Positions 1-8,218 of a DNA stretch of 55,328 nt are shown one piece after another. A model generated the notes under the pieces. The model did not search any database. It saw only the letters and a list, made by a program, of their open reading frames with translations, and was not told the DNA's origin. Origin of the DNA: Mycolicibacterium sp. CBMA 226 (GTDB taxonomy: Bacteria > Actinomycetota > Actinomycetes > Mycobacteriales > Mycobacteriaceae). The DNA is taken from assembly GCF_009729075.1 (NCBI RefSeq), contig NZ_VTGY01000031.1, forward strand, positions 1 to 55,328, written 5' to 3'. Numbering within the stretch: the first letter of the stretch is position 1; the number at the start of each line of letters is the position of its first letter. Position numbers and translations under genes: made by a program.

Positions 1-128
1 AGCGTGGGACACGAAGGCCTCCTGGTTGATGAAGCGGTTCCTCGACAGCTCCACTTCACAACCGGAGGCCTTCACCTGTCACACAGGCTCACCGATACCG
101 GACGGGACAACCTCCCTGGACATCACAC
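1..128 (-). mobile_element. IS481-family element, 5' end (partial)
   Basis: Read on the minus strand from 128 downwards, the sequence opens with the terminal inverted repeat GTGTGATGTCCAGGGAGGTT. The same 21 bases (this plus one G) start the IS fragment at 55201. It then runs through about 95 bases of leader to a ribosome binding site (AGGAGG) and a GTG codon at 12, giving V/M-S-H-A, the usual beginning of IS481-family transposases. Only four codons lie inside the window. The element abuts CTAG (129-132). CTAG is the known core of the IS481 target, and here it also supplies the stop codon of the neighbouring gene. The transposase points out of the window to the left. Confidence 0.85.
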
Positions 129-776
129 CTAGATCGGGTCAAATGACGAAATCCGCCATACCCCATCAATTTTCGTGAGCCCGACGTTCACGCTGCTGGC
201 CGATTGCGTCGGTTCAGGATTTTCGCGACTGGTGGTGGTTTGGTTCAGGAAGATCAGTACGTGTGCGCTGTCGGCGTGTGCGTCGATTGTGGCGGCACGG
301 ACGACCGATGCGGCGGCGTGAATGTCCTTCTGTTTGGCGGCCGGCGCGACGAATTGGTCGGCGAATTGGCTGTAGTACGTCAAGAATCCGCCGGTGAGGT
401 GCGAGCGCGCCGCAGCGAGGTCGTGATCCAAACTGGCCGGCGCATAAGACAGTAACGCCACGGCGCCGTCGGATGCGGCTTTGGCGACCTGTGTTGTGGC
501 CTCGGCGCTGGCTCGGTCGCTGCGGTAAGTGGTGAAGTACACCGCACCTGCGGTGCCGGCGCACGCCAGCACGAGGCTGGTGACGGCGATGCGCCGCCAC
601 CGCTCGGCGAGTCGCCGAGTCAGTCGCTTCGCGTGGTCGGGGTTTGACGTGGTGTGCTCCGGTACGTCGACGCCTTGATCGTCAACGACCGAGCAGTCGT
701 CGTCGGGACGATCACCGTCGACGTCCTCGGGAGTGGCGTTCTCAGCGGTGTGGGGGACTGCCGTGTCTGCGGTCAT
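129..776 (-). CDS. Mce-associated membrane protein (Mas type)
   Basis: This is a 215-residue protein with an acidic, charged cytoplasmic segment (1-50), one transmembrane helix at about 63-84, and an extracytoplasmic domain of about 130 residues ending in GVWRISSFDP. This layout is typical of the Mce-associated proteins found downstream of mceF in mycobacteria. M. tuberculosis members of the family stabilise the Mce importer. The ATG overlaps the stop of the upstream gene (ATGA, 773-776), so the two are translationally coupled. The TAG stop lies in the CTAG at which the IS element is inserted. The reading frame ends with a normal family-like C-terminus, so the gene is probably intact. Which Mce system it serves is inferred from proximity only. 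Confidence 0.75.
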   Translation of the reverse strand: MTADTAVPHTAENATPEDVDGDRPDDDCSVVDDQGVDVPEHTTSNPDHAKRLTRRLAERWRRIAVTSLVLACAGTAGAVYFTTYRSDRASAEATTQVAKAASDGAVALLSYAPASLDHDLAAARSHLTGGFLTYYSQFADQFVAPAAKQKDIHAAASVVRAATIDAHADSAHVLIFLNQTTTSRENPEPTQSASSVNVGLTKIDGVWRISSFDPI

Positions 777-1522
777 GGCACGAACTCGACTTTCGACATC
801 TTGAGCTGCGCTCCGTCTCTGATCATGGTGACACTCAGGCGCCAGTTGCGTGGTTGCTGGTTGGTCCCTGCGGTATTGCTCACCGTTGTCGCGGCGGTCA
901 CGAGTACCACAGCCGAATCCGGCGTCATCGATTCGACGGCTGCGCTGCGTACCGTCGCCGTTGTTGCTGCCTTGGACTCGCGGGCAACCTGCACGAAATC
1001 CTTTGCATCGGCTTGGAAATCGTCACGAAACTGCCCGGTGGAATTGGCAATGATCTGCTGGACATTGTCCTCGGCCTTGGTGCCGTCGATCGACATCAGC
1101 GTGACGACTGCTTGCGACGCAGAGGCGGCGAATTCTGCCTTCCGCTGCAGCTCGCTGTCGAACTGGCGGTCGTAGTGGAGCATGTAGCCGGTTGCCGCAA
1201 GTAGTGCGGCACTCGCCAGGACGGCGACGGTGGCCAAAGCCGCTGACAACTTTGGGCGGTGTAACCGCCGCCGTCGCCTCGTCGACGACTCCTGCGGTGT
1301 ACCGGATTCGGCGTCAGCGGGATCTGATGCCGAGTCGGCTGCCGGTGCGCGAAGCCCTTCGGCTCGTGCGCGCGCCGCTGCGGCCAGCTCTTCTGCGGCG
1401 AGGGCTTCGGCTTCCGCTTGGCTGATGAGAGCCAGGTCGAAAGCCTGCGACCGGTCGTCCTCGTCAGCTGTGCCTGGGGCGTTCACCTGCGTTTCGGCAT
1501 CGGAGCGGCTGAGTAACCGCAT
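773..1522 (-). CDS. Mce-associated membrane protein with long cytoplasmic N-terminus
   Basis: This 249-residue protein has a long N-terminal cytoplasmic part rich in Ala and Glu (about 33-57, likely helical or coiled coil). A basic stretch of five Arg sits near 82-86, followed by a transmembrane helix at about 92-113 and an outer domain. This is the second common form of Mas protein, usually encoded just before the shorter one. A strong ribosome binding site (GGAGG, 7 bases before ATG) supports the start at 1522. It forms a two-gene unit with the gene at 129-776 through an ATGA overlap. It is separated from mceF by about 1.4 kb carrying two other genes, which is unlike the compact mce operons of M. 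tuberculosis. Confidence 0.75.
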   Translation of the reverse strand: MRLLSRSDAETQVNAPGTADEDDRSQAFDLALISQAEAEALAAEELAAAARARAEGLRAPAADSASDPADAESGTPQESSTRRRRRLHRPKLSAALATVAVLASAALLAATGYMLHYDRQFDSELQRKAEFAASASQAVVTLMSIDGTKAEDNVQQIIANSTGQFRDDFQADAKDFVQVARESKAATTATVRSAAVESMTPDSAVVLVTAATTVSNTAGTNQQPRNWRLSVTMIRDGAQLKMSKVEFVP

Positions 1523-1675
1523 GATCCACCTCCGGTTCCCTGCTGGTCTTGGGTACTGGTGCCCGTTGGTGCCATTCCCGTTCTGGCCATGATCATTTCG
1601 ACGCTAATGTGGTCCCGATCGGAATGGTGACGGATTCCCGCCCAGCGGTTGACGTCCGCCGGGTTGCTTGGGGAG

Positions 1676-2110
1676 TCACCAATTTCGCCGTGAGCAAAGT
1701 GCACCGCTGGGGCCGTCGGCGCGGGCAACCACCGTGCCGTCAACGGTGAGCGTGCAGTGGAGCATTTGTCCATTTTGGGTCGGCTGGCCGGCAGTAGTGA
1801 CGGTGACCATCGCCCAGTGCTCGGGGTCTGTCAATAGGGCTTCGTGGACCCACGGTCGTCCGGGCTCGAGATGCACGTCGTCTCTCGGGCTGAATTCATA
1901 GGGGTTGTGGCTGTATTCGGCCCAAGTGGGCGGTTCGACGTCGCGGTAGTAGATGCCCGCATTGGTGGATACGTCGGCGGTGACCGTGTACGTCACACGG
2001 TGAGGCGCCGAGTCGCTGTCTGCGTGTACGGGCTGCGCTGTCGCTGTGCCCAACGCGATCACCAATACGGCGCCTGCCGCCGCCTGGCGTGGTGCTCGAT
2101 GGATTCGCAT
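1676..2110 (-). CDS. Secreted MmpS-like beta-domain protein
   Basis: This 144-residue protein has a signal peptide (basic MRIHRAPRQ, hydrophobic 10-22, likely cleavage after VHA at 30). The mature part begins with VTYTVTADVSTNAGIYY and ends with a C-x-LTVDGTVVA-x(9)-C pattern (Cys119 and Cys139). This resembles the periplasmic beta-sandwich of MmpS proteins, which also carry YxVxG/ADIxY and CxIxVDG elements with a disulfide. It lacks the retained N-terminal transmembrane anchor of true MmpS proteins and has no mmpL neighbour. It may be a stand-alone secreted relative. The family call is by pattern only. It is divergent from the gene at 2363 across a 252-base gap. Confidence 0.55.
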   Translation of the reverse strand: MRIHRAPRQAAAGAVLVIALGTATAQPVHADSDSAPHRVTYTVTADVSTNAGIYYRDVEPPTWAEYSHNPYEFSPRDDVHLEPGRPWVHEALLTDPEHWAMVTVTTAGQPTQNGQMLHCTLTVDGTVVARADGPSGALCSRRNW

Positions 2111-2362
2111 CGCAGATGTCCTTCACTAGCGGTGGCCGATCGTCGATCGAAGACCCGTGGTCAACGGTGACACACCGCCGACCCCTTCAGGGCGCGATGA
2201 CCGCCTGGCGGGATTTTGTCTGTCGCCCAATGCGGAAAGTTGGACAGTAGTAGCTGTTCCGGCTGTGCGGCAGCATCTTTCGATGAACCTATGTGGTCGG
2301 ACTCGCGCCGTGTGGGGTCCACCATCGGGCGTCAGATGGGTTCGGTGCAAAAGGAGCGGGTC

Positions 2363-2875
2363 ATGCAGATATCAACGACATCGATCGCTGCAACGGCGGT
2401 GACCGCCGTGCTGATGAGTGGGTGCAGTTGCGGCATCGCCGACGCGTCGAACGACTGGGGTCTCAATGGCACCTATGTCGCGACGTCCAACGGGGAATGG
2501 GCGAAGACCAACGATATCTATCACGATGAGGCGAGCATCCGCAGCACGTGGACCATCACGACCAAGTGCAGCTATCCGACCGAATGCACCGGCACCGTCG
2601 CCAGTGACTGGGGATGGACCGCGCCCATCTACATGAAAAGCGGTGTCTGGTTCGTCAAGAAGACGGTGGACAACTGGCAGCCGTGCGGGGATGGCAGCGC
2701 AGGCCCGGGACTTCAGGTGTTCAGGTTCTATCCGGCTACCTCTGATGGGGCCGGTGCGGATCCGAACTCGACGACGCTGATGGGCGAGGACTCCACCACC
2801 GGCGTCAGCGGCTCGTGCGGCAGTAGCAGGGTCGTGTTCATCACGATGCCCTTCAAACTGGTCAAGGTCGCCTGA
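2363..2875 (+). CDS. Secreted or lipid-anchored protein of unknown function
   Basis: This is a 170-residue protein, not recognised. The start at 2363 is chosen because AAGGAG lies 7-8 bases upstream and a signal sequence follows at once (MQISTTSIAATAVTAV). The open frame extends to 2216, but that part does not look like protein. The segment LMSG-C at residue 21 could be a lipobox (Met at -3 is allowed but unusual), followed by another Cys at 23. The mature part is Trp-, Gly-, Thr- and Ser-rich with four further Cys residues spread along it, which suggests a disulfide-bonded beta-rich exported domain. It lies on the opposite strand to the mce genes on both sides, so it has its own promoter and separates mceF from the Mas genes. 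Confidence 0.7.
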   Translation: MQISTTSIAATAVTAVLMSGCSCGIADASNDWGLNGTYVATSNGEWAKTNDIYHDEASIRSTWTITTKCSYPTECTGTVASDWGWTAPIYMKSGVWFVKKTVDNWQPCGDGSAGPGLQVFRFYPATSDGAGADPNSTTLMGEDSTTGVSGSCGSSRVVFITMPFKLVKVA

Positions 2876-2889
2876 CGCGGGTGCCTTCA

Positions 2890-2922
2890 GGGGCCGGCAC
2901 ATGGTGAGAATGCGCCGGCCCC
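2890..2922. terminator. Hairpin between convergent genes
   Basis: The arms GGGGCCGGC (2890-2898) and GCCGGCCCC (2914-2922) are perfectly complementary with a 15-base loop. They sit between the stop of the plus-strand gene (2875) and the stop of mceF (2936). No T-run follows, which is usual for mycobacterial terminators. It is probably used from both sides. Confidence 0.55.
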
Positions 2923-2935
2923 AAGGTCAAACACA

Positions 2936-4492
2936 TCAGGCTGTGAACAGGTCCCGCCACGTTCGTTGACCGCTCTGCGGAGCCAGATCTTTTTGGCGGT
3001 AGACCCGGCCGTCGGGAGTGGCGTAACGGCCGGTGGCGGGATCATAGGTGGCGATGGCGACCGACGGTCCCGCCGAATTCTTGGGACTGAAGGCGCTCGG
3101 AGCTGTCGGCGCAGGCGTGGCAGCCGCGGGCGGTGGGGGAGCGTCCGGTGCGGGCTCGCCGGCCGGCGGCTGACCGGTTGCCGGCCCCGGCGTTCCGTTG
3201 ATGGGGCCGTAGATCGTGCTGTCGTGATCGACGCGAGAATCCGGCGGGATCCCCTGGGCGAGCAGGTTCGGGTCGATCGGGTACGGCCCCAGCGCATGCT
3301 GGCGCATCGCGAGCGGCTCGAAAGGCTGGTCGCTGTCGCAGATTTCAACGGTGGGAGCGCGCTTGCCCGGGTTGCCCATACATGGATAGTTTCGCGCCCC
3401 CCGCACACCGATCGGCGAATCCTGCGGCAGCTTGCAGTACAAACCGTCGGGAGTGTCGATATCACTGGTGTCTGCCGGTGAGCGCCAGGAGGACGGCGGT
3501 AGGAAGCCCACCGTGCAGGCCGGCGGATCGCTGATGTTCAGGGTGAAGTCACCCAACGCCATGCCCGTCGGATTGTTCTTGGGTGCGCCGTAGGACTGGG
3601 TGGACGACACCACCGGTGGCAGGAGCACTAATAGCTGTTCGAGGGACGGGTGGTAGGTCACCGCCACCTGGCCGAGGCTGGTGAGGTTGGCTAAGAGCAT
3701 CGGCAGAGTGGGCTTCACCTGGTTGAACAGGCGCGAGCCTTCGTCCGCCGCGCCTGGCCCCTCTTTGAGGAGCGTCCTGACTTGGGGGTCGTTCTGAACC
3801 AGTTGCCGGCTGATTCCCGCGACGCTGTGGGCCCAGGTCCGGATGGCGTCGACGGATTGGGCCTGGCCGTCGAGCAAGGGCCTGCTGTCATCGATGAGCG
3901 CGCGAGACTGATCGCTGACGCTGTTGGCGTCTGCGATCAACTTCGATGAGGAATCCAACAGGGATCCGGCGTCGTAACCAGAGCCGTTGAACGCCTTGAA
4001 TGTTTCGTCGAGCAGTGGACTGATCTTGTCCTTCGGGATGCTGTTGATGAGCGCGCTGGCTTGATCGAGCATCGGTCCGACCGCTTGGGGAATCGACGTT
4101 TTCGATGCTGGAATGACCGACCCGTCGTGCAGGTAGGGGCCGGCGTCGTTATGGGGTTGCAGGTCGACATACTGCTCGCCGACGGCGGACACGCTCAGTA
4201 CCGCAGCGTGGAGGTCTGCGGGGACCTTGGATGCTTGGTCCAACGACAGGGTGGCGACGGCACCGTCACGAGTGGGCCGGACCTCGGTCACCTTGCCGAT
4301 CTGCACGCCGCGGTAGGTGACGTTGGAGAACCGGTACAGGCCCCCGGTGGCAGGCAGCTGCAGGCTGACCGTCATGCGCCCGAGTCCCAACAGTGTGGGC
4401 GCCTGTAGGTAGACGACCAGCATCACTGCGATACCGATGATCGAGGCGGCCGCGAAGAGGCCCAGCTGAATGCGTACGAAACGGGTGAGCAT
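2936..4492 (-). CDS. mceF: Mce family protein MceF
   Basis: This is a 518-residue subunit of a mycobacterial Mce lipid importer. An N-terminal membrane helix (about 9-29) is followed by an MlaD/MCE domain (about 38-113, with the RFSNVTYRGVQIGKV strand pair), then a long helical region (about 130-290) that would form the needle-like channel. The tail is Pro/Ala-rich (about 425-465) and a short segment follows it. Sixth and last in mceA-F order, its ATG overlaps the mceE stop by one base (TGATG). The length and Pro-rich tail fit MceF. I assign it by operon position and domain plan. Which of the mce1-mce7 groups it belongs to cannot be told by eye. Confidence 0.9.
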   Translation of the reverse strand: MLTRFVRIQLGLFAAASIIGIAVMLVVYLQAPTLLGLGRMTVSLQLPATGGLYRFSNVTYRGVQIGKVTEVRPTRDGAVATLSLDQASKVPADLHAAVLSVSAVGEQYVDLQPHNDAGPYLHDGSVIPASKTSIPQAVGPMLDQASALINSIPKDKISPLLDETFKAFNGSGYDAGSLLDSSSKLIADANSVSDQSRALIDDSRPLLDGQAQSVDAIRTWAHSVAGISRQLVQNDPQVRTLLKEGPGAADEGSRLFNQVKPTLPMLLANLTSLGQVAVTYHPSLEQLLVLLPPVVSSTQSYGAPKNNPTGMALGDFTLNISDPPACTVGFLPPSSWRSPADTSDIDTPDGLYCKLPQDSPIGVRGARNYPCMGNPGKRAPTVEICDSDQPFEPLAMRQHALGPYPIDPNLLAQGIPPDSRVDHDSTIYGPINGTPGPATGQPPAGEPAPDAPPPPAAATPAPTAPSAFSPKNSAGPSVAIATYDPATGRYATPDGRVYRQKDLAPQSGQRTWRDLFTA

Positions 4493-5673
4493 CAGTTGGT
4501 GCCCCCGTTCGGACTTGTCGGCGCGGCGGGTACCGGAGCCGGCAGCGTTGCAACAGCTTTCGGCGGCGCGGTCAGCAGCGTGCCCAGCGGATCCTTGGTG
4601 TAGTTGGCGTACCAGGGGTCACCTGGAGCGGGAACCAACGGGGCTCCTTCCTGTCCCCAGCGGGTGCCCAGCAGCAACCCTCGCTTGAGCCGGGGGATCG
4701 TGAAATCGAAGGTGATGAATTCGTTCAGGTAGTCGCCACGAATGCCGCGGTCGATGAAGTTCTGCGGGTAGGGATACGTGGGTGCGAACGCCAGGACAGT
4801 ACCCAGATTCGGCCCGACGTCGGCCAGGGCGCGGAGAGTCGGTTCCAGGTTGCGCAGGTTGGTGACCAAGTCGTCTTGGGTGGCTTTGATCAGCTTGGTG
4901 GCAGTAGTGCTGAACACGCCGAACTTCTCCAAGGCTGTTGTGATGCGGGGCTGCTCTTTGATCAGGACATCCAGCGCGGGCGGGATCCGTTGCAGGGCTT
5001 GGGTGATCACGTCGCCCTGGCCTGCCATGGTTCCGGCCAGGCGAGTGAGCGCGGTGATAGAGGCATTGATGTCATCTCGCTGATCGGCGAAGATGCCGAC
5101 CACATTGTTGAGCCGGGTGAGCATGTCGCGAATCTGGTCTTGCCGACCGCTCAGCGCATTGTTGGTCTCGGTGACCAGTTCACCGATCCGGCCGAGCCCG
5201 CCGCCATTGACGAGGACCGAAAGCGACGACAACGTCTGCTCCGTTGATGGGTACGTCGAGGTCCGGTTCAGCTCCAGGGTGGTGCCGGGGGAGAGCCGTC
5301 CGGAAGGCGCCTGTCCCGGCGGTGGATCCAGCGCCAGGTGCATGGACCCGAGCAGGCTGGTTTGCCCAACTGTGGCAACCGCGTTCGCGGGAACGATGGT
5401 GCCCGGTTTGACCGACACCTCGACGTCGGCATGCATGTTGCGCACCGCCATCTTGGACACGCTGCCCACGATCACGTCGCTGATCATGACGGGCGAATTC
5501 GCTTCCAGGGTACCGACATTGGCGAGCTCGATGTGATAGGTCGTGGCGTCGGCCCCGCGTCCCACCGTGCCCGGCAGCGGCAACGAGTTCAGCCCGTGGA
5601 AAGCGCAACCGGTGACCGACACCAGGGAGCAGGCCGATATCGCGGCCAGGCGGGTCAGGGACCGTCGTGTCAT
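4492..5673 (-). CDS. mceE: Mce family lipoprotein MceE
   Basis: This is a 393-residue subunit, fifth in the mce series. It is distinguished from the others by a lipoprotein signal: a basic N-terminus, a hydrophobic stretch, and a lipobox S-V-T-G-C with the modified Cys at 23. That matches the known lipoprotein nature of MceE (LprK/LprN type). The MCE domain (about 40-120) is followed by helical segments and a C-terminal Pro/Ala-rich end. The start at 5673 overlaps the mceD stop in TGATG. The lipid anchor presumably holds the complex in the envelope. Confidence 0.9.
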   Translation of the reverse strand: MTRRSLTRLAAISACSLVSVTGCAFHGLNSLPLPGTVGRGADATTYHIELANVGTLEANSPVMISDVIVGSVSKMAVRNMHADVEVSVKPGTIVPANAVATVGQTSLLGSMHLALDPPPGQAPSGRLSPGTTLELNRTSTYPSTEQTLSSLSVLVNGGGLGRIGELVTETNNALSGRQDQIRDMLTRLNNVVGIFADQRDDINASITALTRLAGTMAGQGDVITQALQRIPPALDVLIKEQPRITTALEKFGVFSTTATKLIKATQDDLVTNLRNLEPTLRALADVGPNLGTVLAFAPTYPYPQNFIDRGIRGDYLNEFITFDFTIPRLKRGLLLGTRWGQEGAPLVPAPGDPWYANYTKDPLGTLLTAPPKAVATLPAPVPAAPTSPNGGTN

Positions 5674-7139
5674 CACGGGGTGCCTCCTGGGTTCGGCGCT
5701 GCGGGAGCCGGCGCGGCTTCTGCGGGAAGCAGAAGGTCCCGCACAGTGGGTGTCTGTGACGAGGGCGCGGCGCCGGCCAATGGCTGGGGGATCGGCGCGC
5801 CGGGGAACAATGCGGGTGCCGGATCTGCCGGTAATCCGTTGGGCACGTACGCACCTGGAGGCCCGGGTGGCGCGCCCCACCCGGCAGGGGGCGCCACGTC
5901 ATTGGCGCCGGTGTATGCCGACACGGCCGGGGGCTCAGCCTGGGGTTCGGCGTGACTTCCGTTTCCCCCGGGCGCAAGCTTGGGGTCGGTGTACACGAGA
6001 TTCTCCGGGCTGGGTGCCTTGCGCAGATAGACATTCGTCGGCAGCGGCAGGTAATTGAAGTTGATCAGAGACAGCGCCGGGCCGAGATACTGCGCGCACA
6101 ACTTCGATGACTCTGCTGCCGTGGCATTCTTGACCGCCGCGATTGCTGAGCACACCACCGACACCGGATCGGCGAAGTTCGACATCGCGAAAGCGCCGAC
6201 GGCCGTACCACTATCAGGGTTGTAGATGTTGTAGCCGTTCGCGATGGCGTTGGGCGCCACGTGCAGCACATTTTCCAGCTTGAGTTTGTTGTCGACGAGG
6301 TTCTGCGTCACGTTCGTCAACTGCTGCAGCTGTTCGACGGTCTGATCGCGGGTACCCGCGACGAAGCGCCGAACCTCGCCGACGGCCGCAGCCAAATTGG
6401 TCAGGGCGGCGTCGAGATCGGATCGCGCGCCGTCGACGACGCTCGTGACACTTGCGAGGCGGTTCTGGAACTCGACGATCTGGGTGTTGCTGTCGCGCAG
6501 CGCGGTGACGAAAGTCTGCAGATTCTTGATGATCTCGACGACATTGCCGCTGCCGTGCGCCAAAATGCGTCCGATGCCCGAGAGTTGGCTGATCGCCTGG
6601 TGCAGCTTCTCGCCATTGCCATCCATCGCGGTAGCGGCGCTGTCGATGAAACGGCTCAGCGACGTGGCAGAGGAACCGCTGACCGGCCCCAAGTCGGTGG
6701 TCAACCGCATGAGTTGGTCTTTGACCTGGTCCCATTCCACCGGCACCGCGGTCCGTTCAACACCAATCTGTGCACCGTCGGCCATGGTCGGCCCGGCATC
6801 TTCGTACGCGGGCGCCAACTGCACGTATCGGGCGGCCACCAGGTTCTGCGCCATGATGATGGCTTTCGCGTCAGCTCGGATCGGCACCCCGTGATCGATC
6901 GCGAGCGTCAGCCGGGCTTGGCTGCCGGCAGGTTCGATGCTGGTGATCGTTCCCACTTTGACGCCGGCGACGCGGACTTCGTCGCCAGGGTAAATCGCTG
7001 TGGCGGAGGTGAAGTACGCGGTGATGGTGGTGGGACGGAAGATCGTCTGCCGTACCAGCAGCACGCCGCTGACCAGCGCCAGCACCACCAGAAGGGCCGC
7101 TGCGATGCGGGTCAAGGGTTTGCGATGGCGGGTGATCAT
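5673..7139 (-). CDS. mceD: Mce family protein MceD
   Basis: This 488-residue protein has a basic N-terminus and membrane helix (about 12-32). An MCE domain (about 37-112) contains the GDEVRVAGVKVGTI motif typical of the family. A helical channel-forming region runs to about 300. The C-terminal tail of about 110 residues is very rich in Pro, Ala and Gly, a known feature of MceD proteins. It is fourth in the series, with one-base TGATG overlaps at both ends, so it is strictly co-translated with mceC and mceE. Confidence 0.9.
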   Translation of the reverse strand: MITRHRKPLTRIAAALLVVLALVSGVLLVRQTIFRPTTITAYFTSATAIYPGDEVRVAGVKVGTITSIEPAGSQARLTLAIDHGVPIRADAKAIIMAQNLVAARYVQLAPAYEDAGPTMADGAQIGVERTAVPVEWDQVKDQLMRLTTDLGPVSGSSATSLSRFIDSAATAMDGNGEKLHQAISQLSGIGRILAHGSGNVVEIIKNLQTFVTALRDSNTQIVEFQNRLASVTSVVDGARSDLDAALTNLAAAVGEVRRFVAGTRDQTVEQLQQLTNVTQNLVDNKLKLENVLHVAPNAIANGYNIYNPDSGTAVGAFAMSNFADPVSVVCSAIAAVKNATAAESSKLCAQYLGPALSLINFNYLPLPTNVYLRKAPSPENLVYTDPKLAPGGNGSHAEPQAEPPAVSAYTGANDVAPPAGWGAPPGPPGAYVPNGLPADPAPALFPGAPIPQPLAGAAPSSQTPTVRDLLLPAEAAPAPAAPNPGGTP

Positions 7140-8218
7140 CAGTGGCCTCCCGGAATTCCGTTGTGGGGCCAGGGGAACTCGGCGCGCGGGCCGGCGTTGT
7201 CAGGCGGCTGGCCGGCGTTGGTGCCGCGACGGAATCCGAAGGCGTAGTCGAGGAACGGTTGAATGGTTTGCGAGGGGATGAGGTTGCCGACGAAGGCGTT
7301 GTAGTACCAGCCATTGTTCACTGATTCGCCCTGCGTGACTTGGTATTTGGCCAGGCCGGCGAGGGCCTTGGCGATATTGTCGCGATTCTTTACAAGAATC
7401 GCGGTGACGGAGTTGACCTTCTGCAGGGTGGGCGCGAGGACCTTTTCGTTGTCGTGCACGAGTCCGGACAGTTGCTGAGAAAGTGCCGACGTGTTGGCCA
7501 GCAGATCGACGATCGCGTGCCGTCGTTGGTCGAGCACTCCGGTGAGCGCGTCGGCATCGAGCAGCAGGGTGTTCACCTGCGCGCTGCGCTGCGACAGAAT
7601 GCCGGTGACGTCGGCCGCGTTCTTTAATAGCGCGGCCAGGGATTCGTTGCGGCTGTTGAGCGTCCGTGACAGGCGGCTGAGCCCATCGAACGTCGGTCCC
7701 AGTTGTGGGGCCATCCGGTCGATGGTGTCCGACAGCGTATCCAGCGAGTGGGTCAGTGTTGAGGTGTCGGTGTCGGCCGTGTTTGTGGTGAAGTCACTGA
7801 CGGCGTCGGTCAGCGAGTAGGGAGACCCGGTGCGGGCCAGGGGAATGGTGTCGGCGGCGTGCAGGCTACCGGTTCCGGCGGGCTCCAAGGTCATCATCCG
7901 GGCACCGAGGACGGTACCCGTCCTGATGTGCGCGGTGGTCTGCGTGCCCAGAGTGACCGTGCCGTCGACAGTGAACGTCACGAGGGCTTTTCCACGACTG
8001 AGGGTGACGGCGCTTACGGTGCCCTTGGTGACGCCGGAGACCTTGACGTCGTTTCCCGGCGACAGTCCGCCGGCGTCGGCGAACACTGCGTGGTACCTGA
8101 TCGACGTGGCCCACGACCACAGCTTCTGCGGTTGAAGGCCGATAGCGATGATGAGGATGATCAGCACCAAACCGATAAGCCCGGTGCGCATCAGTTGCGA
8201 TCCGCGGTATTTCAGCAT
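7139..8218 (-). CDS. mceC: Mce family protein MceC
   Basis: This 359-residue protein starts MLKYRGSQLMRTG. It has one membrane helix (about 11-28), an MCE domain (about 35-110, GLSPGNDVKVSGVTKGTV) and a long alpha-helical region. It has no Pro-rich tail beyond a short one. The start at 8218 is fixed by the TGATG overlap with mceB. An in-frame extension to 8311 lies inside mceB and is rejected. It is third in the mce series. Confidence 0.9.
   Translation of the reverse strand: MLKYRGSQLMRTGLIGLVLIILIIAIGLQPQKLWSWATSIRYHAVFADAGGLSPGNDVKVSGVTKGTVSAVTLSRGKALVTFTVDGTVTLGTQTTAHIRTGTVLGARMMTLEPAGTGSLHAADTIPLARTGSPYSLTDAVSDFTTNTADTDTSTLTHSLDTLSDTIDRMAPQLGPTFDGLSRLSRTLNSRNESLAALLKNAADVTGILSQRSAQVNTLLLDADALTGVLDQRRHAIVDLLANTSALSQQLSGLVHDNEKVLAPTLQKVNSVTAILVKNRDNIAKALAGLAKYQVTQGESVNNGWYYNAFVGNLIPSQTIQPFLDYAFGFRRGTNAGQPPDNAGPRAEFPWPHNGIPGGH

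Noticed and set aside
1483..1773. 96-residue minus-strand ORF overlapping the start of the Mas gene
   Set aside because: It is out of frame with both neighbours, has no ribosome binding site and has an unlikely composition. The gap 1523-1675 is better read as upstream sequence of the Mas pair.
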